Assembly: GCA_030619365.1 (NCBI GenBank)
Contig: JAUXBQ010000034.1
Location: forward strand, 1-15,474
Origin: a candidate division FCPU426 bacterium
Lineage (GTDB): Bacteria; Oederibacteriota; JAAXVQ01; JAUVAV01
DNA: 15,474 bases
Direction: 5' to 3'
A model generated the notes under the pieces. The model was not told the DNA's origin, made no database searches, and saw only the letters and a list, made by a program, of their open reading frames with translations. A program made the position numbers and the translations under genes. How positions within the stretch are numbered: the stretch's first letter is position 1; every line of letters begins with the position of its first letter. Positions 1-7,985 of the stretch are shown one piece after another.

Positions 1-137
1 ATGAGAATAATTGGCTGTCAAGCGTTGAAAAGCGGAAAAAACACTAAATTTTGGGTTAGAAGAAAAAAAGACTACCAGATATGGGATAAGGGATTTTTTT
101 CAGGAAATAACAGGAAAACACAATATATGGTTACAAT

Positions 138-155
138 CTCCGCCTGCACAGGTGG
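138..155. repeat. Palindromic 18-base repeat, copy downstream of the giant gene
   Basis: The sequence ctccgcctgcacaggTgg begins 18 bases beyond the stop codon of the giant gene. It matches the copy at 7735-7752 at 17 of 18 positions, and the first 15 bases are identical. It is an imperfect inverted repeat: arms CCGCCTG and CAGGTGG around a two-base loop, with one mismatch. No T-tract follows directly, so it is not a standard intrinsic terminator. The remaining bases of 1-173 hold no gene I can support. Confidence 0.6.
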
Positions 156-173
156 TGATCAACACAAATCCTA

Positions 174-3100
174 TTACGCCGCGCCGCCAAAGAGCATGAT
201 AGCCCTGCGGATGAACTGCAGATCGTCTCTAACCACATAGTTGTGCTGCTCGACCATATCTTGTAAAGCACCACGCGAACCATAAAGACCCAGCAGACCA
301 AAGGGAACGCTTAGACTCTCCTGTTTAATTCCCCGCTTTTGAAGCCCAGCGATGAGCGGACTTAATGTGCCATAGGCTTCAGGAGCGGCATAATTCTTTT
401 CCACCACCATAATAGGATTTAACAATTCCGAGAGATGGGTTAAAGCCTTAAGATTCAGCATATTTTCCGCGAACAGATCTAAATTATCCTCAGAATAAGC
501 CTCCTGGAATAGCTTGTAGTAATTCGTTACCATCGCGTTCAAATGCCTGGCAAACTGCGTCTGCGCTCGTAGAGCACTTTTTTCATCCTTGGCCGCGAAC
601 ACTGCCATAAGCATGCGCTGAAGGTCTGATCCAGGATTTTCCAAAACTTGAATGACCGGCGCGACTGTCTGGGCAGACATTAACTGATTAAGCTTTTCCA
701 TTATCTGATTAAAGTAAGCGGATGAAGCTTTCTGGGCGATGTTCTGATGAACTCGTGGCCCGCCAAATATTAACAGGAGTCTCTGCCAGGTATTAAATTC
801 GGCTGTACGATCAGCCGGATTAGCCAACAAACGTCCTTTAAAGCGATGAACAGAAATTGTTCCCGCCTTGACTTTTTCAATAACTCTTTCCTTGGATTGT
901 CCGTCTTTGTCAGTTACTTTACCAACCACCGGCAAATAATAAGTGGTCTCTACTCCATCTTTCTCAAAAGTAAATTCGTTGATTTCTCGCGTCGAAGCAA
1001 TGGCATAAACACATTTGCCAAAATAATCTTGGCCTAAAGCCATGGCCTGGGTGGATTCGGCTCGCGCGCCTTGGGTTTTAGAGGATTGCAACAAAGATTC
1101 AACTTCTGTTTTAGCCATGACTATGGTTTCACCGGGAACTGTTATTTCTGCCATTTTCTCCAAGATAGCCAATAAACCAGCATCAACTTTAATGTCATTC
1201 AGTGTGACTTGCTCCACCAAAGCTTTAGCCAGCTCAGGGAAAGCTGCTATGGCTATGCTTTCAACCTCATCTAAATTGTAGTCCTGAAGCAAATCAAGGT
1301 TGCCAGGCTGAGCTAAAGCGGCTGATAATGCCTGCTCTGCCATGGATTTCATTTGTTTACTAACCGCGCCTGTTTCCATAGCCAGTAATTGAGCAAGTGA
1401 GCCGGTTTGAGATTCAGCCAGACTATTAACCGCCCCATTATCACGATATTGGAGTAAGTGCTGATATTTACCGAGCGCTTCCGTTCGCTGGGACATGGTT
1501 CTTACTTGCTGTTCTGTGGCAGGATTAAATTGACTTTCCAAGGCCGATACATCCGCCAACGGCAAAATGGGTGAACACAGAGTCAAGAAGACATTTAAGC
1601 CAATGGTTACTTGCCTGCCTGCTTTTTGCCTGATACTGGTTTCAAGAGGTTTGACATCCTCCGTCATCATTTCCAATATATGTTTAACCAAAGTGTTCTT
1701 GCGGTTCATGCCCAATGAAATGATAGAGAAACGCAATCTACGCAGTTGAAAAGTACCCCAAAGGGCTGATCTTAGCCAAAGCCGAATAATGCCACGGCCA
1801 ATCGACGGCAGGATACCTGTATTATCATTCAAAACCATTTTTCGTGCCCAATTGGGCATAGCAAGTACAACTTCCACTTTTTGTTCAAAAAAGTCAGCAT
1901 TGAGCGGAGAATCTGTTGCTCCTTTTTCCGGCCTGAACTTTACACTTAAAATCGGTGATGTCTCAAAAACCACATTTCCCAATTCAAAATTAGGGCCAAA
2001 TAATATATTTTTACGCTTTGATTTCTTTGTCTCAGCGCCCTTCTCAGAATGATCTGCCTGATATCGGCTAAACTCCTGGCCGATTAGGCTTTGATATCTG
2101 AGATCATTTGGGCTTTTTTTATATTGAGCCTCCAAATCCGCCAAATTAACCACACTTAATTTCACGTCTTTATTTGCTTCCCCATGCCATTCCCGGCTAA
2201 TTAATATTGCCATCAAGCTGAAAATAGTCAGCCATAGGGGCGCTACTAATCCGAAACTTAATATTAGCATGACAATAACAGGGAAAAATAATGAAGTAAA
2301 AATTGCTTTGTAGGTAGGTTTAAAACTTAATTTAATCTTTTCAAAAAATGTCTTGTTCTCAAAGCCAACTCCAACCACACCGCCAAACACGTGGCCCAAA
2401 TACATCGGAATGTATAACACAAAGATTGGCGCAATCAAGTAAATACCCATATCAAGACTTGAATTCAGCAAAGGCGGTGCGTGGGCTAATAATATACTGG
2501 TGAATAGTAAATATAAAGACGCCAGGCTCGCACCTTCAAACCTTCCGGTTCCCACAGCATCCAATCCTAATTTATATGCCAGCCACTTGATGGCACCGGG
2601 AGGATTATCTTTGGCGGATATTGTGTCTGGCACCGTCATCCAAGAGGCGGTTTTTTTTGGTTGAGCGGTTTGATGCATATTTTTGACTTTCTGCGCCTGC
2701 TGTTCCAATGCTTGACGTGCTATCGCAAGCCCAAATATAATGAAACTTGCTCTGGCATTTTCAATTAAAAAAGTTGTACCATTCCAACTACCGATTGAAC
2801 GCTTGTTATGCTGCCTACCCACAGAGCCAATAAAACCATCTTTATCGTTATAAGTCTTCTTAAGAAATTCCCCGAATTTAATCTTTTCAGGCGCCAAGCC
2901 AAACAATTGCTTGGCCGGAAAATCCTTTAATCGGGTATCTATTTCGTTAATCTCGGGGGGCTTAACAAAACCCCAATAGGTATATGGATCCATCCAAAAT
3001 CGCATTTGTCTTGCATACCGGATCCAGTTAATTGTTTTTGTCCAACGGAGTATTTGCTCCTGATTGCTCAAACCGAGATATTCTCTGCCTAATGTAATAT

Positions 3101-6100
3101 ATATTTGGCGCATGAATATTGCCAGGTCTTTTAAGGTCTTTCGTTTTTGCCAGTCTAATCCTTCCCAATTATTATTATCCTGCCATGCTCCAGCATTCAG
3201 AGTCAGGATCAAAGCATATCGACATAAGCTTTCCAGAAAAAATATATTTTGTTCCCGGCCGGGAAATTGATTGCGAATAAAAGCTAACTGGGAATTGGTA
3301 AACACGGCATTCTTACTGGTCTCATTGATCGGCATTACCCGTTTGAAATCACGCGTCTTACCTTCCGGAGCAATGTTGATTCCCCAAACCGCCTCCCGCC
3401 ACGCCCTAATATGCCCAACAGAATAATCTAAAATCTTATTTAAGCCTGAAGTCACCACATAAGGACGTATTTCTGATCCGAAATCATGGTACATGCTCGC
3501 TAAAGAAGAGTGAATCACACCTTTCCGGGCCCACTGACCTAAAGTCCGTACAGATCGCAAGGTAGATTTCTTGAAATCATCCCATTTTTTAACATACTTA
3601 AAATCAAGATGGCCTATGTATTTTGAATCCTGCTCAACGACATAGGCAATGGCTGTATAAAATTTCCTGTCAATTTTCAACGGGTAGCCCGTTGACTCAT
3701 AGGCATCATGGGATGATTTCTCAAGAGCGCGGTTCATCTTAGTCTGCATTTCTGGTGTCAGCTGATCCCACGCAAACCGGAAACGAAACTCATTTGGCGT
3801 AATTTTAACAGGCTTTGGCGGCAATAAGTTCCCGGTATGTTCTTGGCCCCAAATAAAGCCAAGCGCTTCTCTTTGCAGCAGCCCGTTATTTTCGCCCTCT
3901 ATGCTGATCTTTATAACCAACCGTCTGCCATCCGCGGTTTTAAATACAAATCCGCGGCTCTCAGCCTTCTCAAATATTAACGTGGTTTGAATCCCCGCCT
4001 TTAACGCTAGCTGCGACAAATTAATTTTAACCAGATCAAGCGGTGAGACAGCGTCAGGCATAGGCTTTATCCCATGATCGGTTGGCGCCTTGAGCAATGG
4101 CAGGCTTTGAAAAACATAGGACATAATTCTTCCTGAACGCATAGGGGCCGACGCTTCAAAGGGAACCTTGGTCAATTCCGGCTTGGCGGTTAGAATCGCA
4201 TTAATTGCCATTGGTCCATTTTTTGAAATTTGCTTTAGTATATTGCCGACTACTATCTCTGGTTCCTGCTCACGATAAAATGTAACGTTGTCTTCTATTG
4301 TTTCCCGGATCGCGGCCATTGCCACTACTGTATCCAGCGGTTCGCTGCTTTTAACACGTAGCTCCTCGAATAAATCGGCGATTGTGGCTAGTTTTCGGAT
4401 GAGTATTTCATCCAGGTTTTTTCCTTGTATTTCCTCCTCCTCTAGGGTAACAGGCCACATAAAATAATGCATCATGGGCACAAGGGTCTTTAAAGCGGCA
4501 ACGCTTGCCAACGGGCCGGCTTTTTCAGCCACATTTGCAATTTGATCCAGGATTTGCAAATATGTTTCTAATTTCATTCTCTCATTGGAAGCCATTCCTT
4601 CTATTTCTTCCAGCGGATTGAATGCAGTAAGTATTTCAGCGGTTGTCAAAAAGATCATATCGACTTGATCAGAAGTGGAACTATGCGCCAATTTGTTAAG
4701 CCGTTCCGCAATTTGCGCTATAGCCTGTGCTGAGATGTTTGCCGGCAAATTATATTTAAGATTTCTATAAATTTTCCCGATCGCCCTCAAAATGGGCAGT
4801 ACCTGCTTGGGTTCGGCGCCCGTAACAGAGTCCACGATCTGATCCAGCACAACCGGCAAAGTGGATTCATTAATAAATTCAAGCTTCATGATGGACCGCA
4901 AAGAAGAATTGACTGCTTTTTCATCCTCGCCTGATATCCGGCAAAGTTGGGCCAGAGATCCTTTGATCCGGCTTGTGGAAGTAGCAGGCTCAATTGCCTT
5001 TTCCATATCAATCCAGTAGCTAGTAAGCCTGCCTTTAGAATCGCGCGAGGGTTCACTCGCCAAAGCAAATCGGGAACGAAAATATTTGACCTGAGCTTCG
5101 TGAAATTCGTTCGCCACAGGGTTATCCAACACGTCGATATTATAAATCTGGTAACCTTGGCTATGAAGATAACGGAAAGCTTCGTTATATAACTTTCTAG
5201 CTATCCCGGTTATTCTAGGACCAGCAACGAAAATTCCATTGGCATAAACAAACTTGTGGTCAGCGGCCGGATTAAATAAAATGCAAGCGCTAATTTTACC
5301 TTTTTCTATTGCCACGAGGCAATTTTTTCTTTGCGAGGGTGGAAGCCGCATAATTTCGCGGCGCGCATCTTCCATATCCTTCACGAAACCTCTGTCTTGA
5401 TCGCTGGGCATATTAATACTAAAATCAAAATTAGCAAATTGCTTAAGAATCTCCGAATCACTGATTTGGCTAAGAGATAAAATAGTATATCTATCGGCTT
5501 CCAATAAAGGGTCCGACTCGCTTACGCTAGCTTCCAGCGAAATTTCGGGGCCTGAATCTTTCTCCTGTAATTGCGCCCATGGCACCTGCCGGTTCCACCA
5601 CGCGTGCATCTGAATCACAGATTGCTCATAGAACGCAATCACTTGCTCCTGCAAACTGCTTTTCACTGCAACCACGATTATCCCTATCAGTGCTATCACA
5701 GCATGCCCGTCTAACAGCCCCAAGGCCCAGGCGAATGTCAGCACCAAAGCCGGCAAAGTAGCAAAAATCACCAATAAACCGACAACCCTCAAAATTGCTT
5801 TTCCCCAACCGAATTCATGTTTTATGAATAGATAGTCAATGGGATCTGAAATGAATTGTGCCAGCATTTCAAAAGGCTTTTCAATGTATGGTGCCAGGTT
5901 AACACCCCGCCAATAGCGATCGAGCTTTGCCTGGCTTTCAGCAATAATTTGAACAACTACAACTATCTCTTCAACCGCAAAAGACGGCAAAAGAATAATG
6001 TCTTCTTCGCCAATTGTCATGATACTGGTAGCTTTTCCACTTAATCTCTTGCGCAACTTATTTGTTAATCTGCTATTATCCACCCGTATCAATGGCACTT

Positions 6101-7712
6101 CTATGAATTCGCCATCTTCAGTTTGCAGTTTGGCTGAGTAAATTTCGCCATTATCAAGTTGTGGTATTCCCGACAATGTTTCCGGTCTTGCATCATTTAC
6201 TTCAACAATTAAATTGCTCTTCACAAAGGTTTCTAGGGCATTCAACCTTTTCTGTGTTAATCGCCCTTCGTGTTTCAGCCTTTGCGCTATTGCTTCAACA
6301 GGTATACTAAATTTAACGCGTGCTGCATGTTTGAAAAAACCAGTGAGAACCGCCATAATAGTTTGATTCTTGGCTAAAAGTTTTTCCAAAGGAGTCTCTC
6401 TGCCCTGCAATAATTCAAAATACGGATTAACCACATCCTGTTGGCTTACGCGCGGTTTAACAGAAATATAAGTCACATTCCTGTTTTTTAATTCTGCCAA
6501 TACCTTCTCCGTATGAAACCCGCCATTCACCATAACCGCCAGGTTTTCATCCAACTCATCCATTTTCCGCAGCAGGTTATCAACAAAATGCCGGCTGCGC
6601 TCATCGGCTAAACGATAAAATTGTTCTACTTGCTTTAAATATTCATCAAGGACATAAATATCATTTTCAATATAATCCATTCCATTGGGCGATTCACGAA
6701 TCGCCCCTACGAAATTTATAAATGCCTGGGTTGTATATTTTTCCCGCTGGGTGCGGAAGGTTTGTAATTCTTCAGGTGTGACTGAGATATTGAGTAATCT
6801 TTCAATAATATCCAAACGCGCGTATAATCCATCAAATTCCTGCTGGGTATTGGTGGTATACAGGCCTTGCCGGACATCTTTATCGATCTTATCGAGTTCC
6901 CGGAAAAACTGATCCTGATCTATGCCTACCGAGAAAAAGGATTGTTTAATACTTAGGAAGCGCGACACCTCCGGATAATCACTTACCTTCAGGTCCAGGC
7001 GGCGAACTGTGCGCAGCAAATACGCGCTATACTTAAGCAGATCAATATCTCCCTGGCGATAAGCCATGCGCGTTTTGTCAAATTTTAGTAACCTTGGATG
7101 ATAAATTTCAGCTTTCAATTCATCCAGCATATCGCGCAAGTCATAAACATAGCCCTGGCTCTCAGCGTTTAAAAAGCTGCGAACAGCTTTCTGGCTGGCA
7201 GTATAAAGCTTTGGTGTTTCTATGCCTTCCAAATGGATGGCTCCACCGCTAAGAATGGTATAATGCTCCGCACCCGTTATTTCACCCTGTTTGACAAAAT
7301 AATCACTCACATCCTCCCGCACCTTACGGATCGGGAAAGCACTAATCACGGAGGTATCAACCGGGCCAAATGCGCCTTCTTCAGCTATTAGTTTTAAATC
7401 ATGCTTTTTGACGAGATGTTCAATCATTCCGGCAATGTTCTTCTGTACTTCATAATTACAGTGCAGATCCTGAATAGAAACCACGGTTTTTCGGCTGCCT
7501 TGGAAGCCATTGTGAATAGTGCCCATTTTCTCCGGGATGGTCAATGCCTTGCCCAAGTGATTAATTTTCAGGAAGTGGGGCTGAGATAGAATATAATTTC
7601 CAGCATCAAATGCCCAGATTACGTGAGGTAGGATAAAATTAATTGCCATCAATAGAGAGCAGATTCTCAGGATTAATTGGGGTTTGGATTTATAAAATAA
7701 GTGCTGATACAT
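174..7712 (-). CDS. Giant multidomain secreted/membrane protein, function unknown (about 2512 aa)
   Basis: I do not recognise this as a named family. I chose the ATG at 7712 because GGAG lies 6 bases upstream; an in-frame TTG at 7724 overlaps that ribosome binding site. Residues 1-34 look like a signal peptide (cleavage near VIWA/FD). Residues about 75-420 resemble the ChaN/TraB/EreA-type fold: QDLHCNYEVQ (H84), AEEG (E111, E112), LEGIE (E165) and NGGFH (H400). Residues about 639-683 hold two membrane segments, and 742-905 look GNAT-like (GPRITGIA at 831). Residues about 918-1225 are helix-rich. Residues about 1240-1470 are kinase-like (K1268, E1282, H1401) but lack the catalytic aspartate after the histidine. 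Four membrane segments lie at about 1730-1840, then a hydrophobic stretch at 2036-2053, a beta-rich part near 2228-2310 and a helical tail. The gene is clearly more AT-rich than the operon upstream. Domain names are inferences from motif and order. The open frame itself is certain. Confidence 0.85.
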   Translation of the reverse strand: MYQHLFYKSKPQLILRICSLLMAINFILPHVIWAFDAGNYILSQPHFLKINHLGKALTIPEKMGTIHNGFQGSRKTVVSIQDLHCNYEVQKNIAGMIEHLVKKHDLKLIAEEGAFGPVDTSVISAFPIRKVREDVSDYFVKQGEITGAEHYTILSGGAIHLEGIETPKLYTASQKAVRSFLNAESQGYVYDLRDMLDELKAEIYHPRLLKFDKTRMAYRQGDIDLLKYSAYLLRTVRRLDLKVSDYPEVSRFLSIKQSFFSVGIDQDQFFRELDKIDKDVRQGLYTTNTQQEFDGLYARLDIIERLLNISVTPEELQTFRTQREKYTTQAFINFVGAIRESPNGMDYIENDIYVLDEYLKQVEQFYRLADERSRHFVDNLLRKMDELDENLAVMVNGGFHTEKVLAELKNRNVTYISVKPRVSQQDVVNPYFELLQGRETPLEKLLAKNQTIMAVLTGFFKHAARVKFSIPVEAIAQRLKHEGRLTQKRLNALETFVKSNLIVEVNDARPETLSGIPQLDNGEIYSAKLQTEDGEFIEVPLIRVDNSRLTNKLRKRLSGKATSIMTIGEEDIILLPSFAVEEIVVVVQIIAESQAKLDRYWRGVNLAPYIEKPFEMLAQFISDPIDYLFIKHEFGWGKAILRVVGLLVIFATLPALVLTFAWALGLLDGHAVIALIGIIVVAVKSSLQEQVIAFYEQSVIQMHAWWNRQVPWAQLQEKDSGPEISLEASVSESDPLLEADRYTILSLSQISDSEILKQFANFDFSINMPSDQDRGFVKDMEDARREIMRLPPSQRKNCLVAIEKGKISACILFNPAADHKFVYANGIFVAGPRITGIARKLYNEAFRYLHSQGYQIYNIDVLDNPVANEFHEAQVKYFRSRFALASEPSRDSKGRLTSYWIDMEKAIEPATSTSRIKGSLAQLCRISGEDEKAVNSSLRSIMKLEFINESTLPVVLDQIVDSVTGAEPKQVLPILRAIGKIYRNLKYNLPANISAQAIAQIAERLNKLAHSSTSDQVDMIFLTTAEILTAFNPLEEIEGMASNERMKLETYLQILDQIANVAEKAGPLASVAALKTLVPMMHYFMWPVTLEEEEIQGKNLDEILIRKLATIADLFEELRVKSSEPLDTVVAMAAIRETIEDNVTFYREQEPEIVVGNILKQISKNGPMAINAILTAKPELTKVPFEASAPMRSGRIMSYVFQSLPLLKAPTDHGIKPMPDAVSPLDLVKINLSQLALKAGIQTTLIFEKAESRGFVFKTADGRRLVIKISIEGENNGLLQREALGFIWGQEHTGNLLPPKPVKITPNEFRFRFAWDQLTPEMQTKMNRALEKSSHDAYESTGYPLKIDRKFYTAIAYVVEQDSKYIGHLDFKYVKKWDDFKKSTLRSVRTLGQWARKGVIHSSLASMYHDFGSEIRPYVVTSGLNKILDYSVGHIRAWREAVWGINIAPEGKTRDFKRVMPINETSKNAVFTNSQLAFIRNQFPGREQNIFFLESLCRYALILTLNAGAWQDNNNWEGLDWQKRKTLKDLAIFMRQIYITLGREYLGLSNQEQILRWTKTINWIRYARQMRFWMDPYTYWGFVKPPEINEIDTRLKDFPAKQLFGLAPEKIKFGEFLKKTYNDKDGFIGSVGRQHNKRSIGSWNGTTFLIENARASFIIFGLAIARQALEQQAQKVKNMHQTAQPKKTASWMTVPDTISAKDNPPGAIKWLAYKLGLDAVGTGRFEGASLASLYLLFTSILLAHAPPLLNSSLDMGIYLIAPIFVLYIPMYLGHVFGGVVGVGFENKTFFEKIKLSFKPTYKAIFTSLFFPVIVMLILSFGLVAPLWLTIFSLMAILISREWHGEANKDVKLSVVNLADLEAQYKKSPNDLRYQSLIGQEFSRYQADHSEKGAETKKSKRKNILFGPNFELGNVVFETSPILSVKFRPEKGATDSPLNADFFEQKVEVVLAMPNWARKMVLNDNTGILPSIGRGIIRLWLRSALWGTFQLRRLRFSIISLGMNRKNTLVKHILEMMTEDVKPLETSIRQKAGRQVTIGLNVFLTLCSPILPLADVSALESQFNPATEQQVRTMSQRTEALGKYQHLLQYRDNGAVNSLAESQTGSLAQLLAMETGAVSKQMKSMAEQALSAALAQPGNLDLLQDYNLDEVESIAIAAFPELAKALVEQVTLNDIKVDAGLLAILEKMAEITVPGETIVMAKTEVESLLQSSKTQGARAESTQAMALGQDYFGKCVYAIASTREINEFTFEKDGVETTYYLPVVGKVTDKDGQSKERVIEKVKAGTISVHRFKGRLLANPADRTAEFNTWQRLLLIFGGPRVHQNIAQKASSAYFNQIMEKLNQLMSAQTVAPVIQVLENPGSDLQRMLMAVFAAKDEKSALRAQTQFARHLNAMVTNYYKLFQEAYSEDNLDLFAENMLNLKALTHLSELLNPIMVVEKNYAAPEAYGTLSPLIAGLQKRGIKQESLSVPFGLLGLYGSRGALQDMVEQHNYVVRDDLQFIRRAIMLFGGAA
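6687..6710. repeat. Palindromic repeat inserted in frame in the giant gene
   Basis: A perfect inverted repeat with 9-base arms (gggcgattc and gaatcgccc) and a two-base loop lies at 6687-6706. It is followed by ctac, so the minus strand reads GTAG, then GGGCGATTC, GT, GAATCGCCC. It codes for residues 335-342 (VGAIRESP) of the giant protein without breaking the frame. From memory, palindromes starting GTAGGGGCGA are a common dispersed repeat in several bacterial groups and yield GAIRESP-like peptides when translated. That is recollection, not a search. No second copy was seen in this window. Confidence 0.55.
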
Positions 7713-7734
7713 GGTATTCTCCAAAATTAGCCAA

Positions 7735-7752
7735 CTCCGCCTGCACAGGGGG
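7735..7752. repeat. Palindromic 18-base repeat, copy upstream of the giant gene
   Basis: The sequence ctccgcctgcacaggGgg lies 22 bases upstream of the chosen ATG of the giant gene. It differs at one position from the copy at 138-155. Arms CCGCCTG and CAGGGGG pair around a CA loop with one mismatch. If the candidate promoter at 7780-7808 is real, this hairpin sits in the 5' leader of the messenger, just ahead of the ribosome binding site. Confidence 0.6.
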
Positions 7753-7779
7753 GAACTTTTTCAGCACTCCCATATACTA

Positions 7780-7808
7780 AATATATCAAATCTCAGTAAA
7801 AACGCAAA
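7780..7808 (-). promoter_or_regulatory. Candidate promoter of the giant gene
   Basis: On the minus strand an extended -10 element, TGA TATATT (-10 hexamer at 7780-7785), lies 17 bases downstream of a weak -35, TTTGCG (7803-7808). It would give a leader of about 60 bases before the ATG at 7712. The gap 7713-7985 is very AT-rich, so chance matches are likely. The gap also holds a direct repeat ttgcgaatta at 7943-7952 and 7969-7978 (26-base spacing). I see no gene and no clear terminator for the upstream operon there. Confidence 0.3.
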
Positions 7809-7985
7809 CAAAGACTGAATATATTAATGGTTTTTAAACATTATTGTTCTATGTGTTTTATTTCGGTACATACATTTTGTGTTTATTTTATTGTTTTTAG
7901 TAGTATTGGGAGTATTTTGGGTTGGAAATGGTTTCAACTAGCTTGCGAATTACCTTATTGGAAGTTTTTTGCGAATTATAATAGA

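Noticed and set aside
16..21. TTGACA on the minus strand near the window edge, a possible -35 for a downstream gene
   Set aside because: The -10 region would lie outside the window, so it cannot be judged.
1..240. Open frame of 79 codons on the plus strand at the window start
   Set aside because: It runs antisense into the end of the giant gene, has no ribosome binding site visible in the window, and its product shows no recognisable feature.
3252..3265. Perfect 14-base palindrome ttcccggccgggaa inside the giant gene
   Set aside because: About one such palindrome is expected by chance in 15 kb, and no repeat copy or context supports a function.
7713..7724. TTG as start of the giant gene (four extra codons)
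   Set aside because: The TTG overlaps the GGAG that serves the ATG at 7712 with a 6-base spacing, and the ATG gives a normal signal peptide start.
7943..7978. Direct repeat ttgcgaatta twice with 26-base spacing after lpxI
   Set aside because: Short repeats are frequent in AT-rich gaps and no regulator or promoter is positioned to use it, so it is noted only in the gap description.
7975..7980. TATAAT on the minus strand just after the lpxI stop
   Set aside because: No acceptable -35 lies 16-18 bases upstream and there is no extended -10, so it is probably chance in AT-rich DNA.
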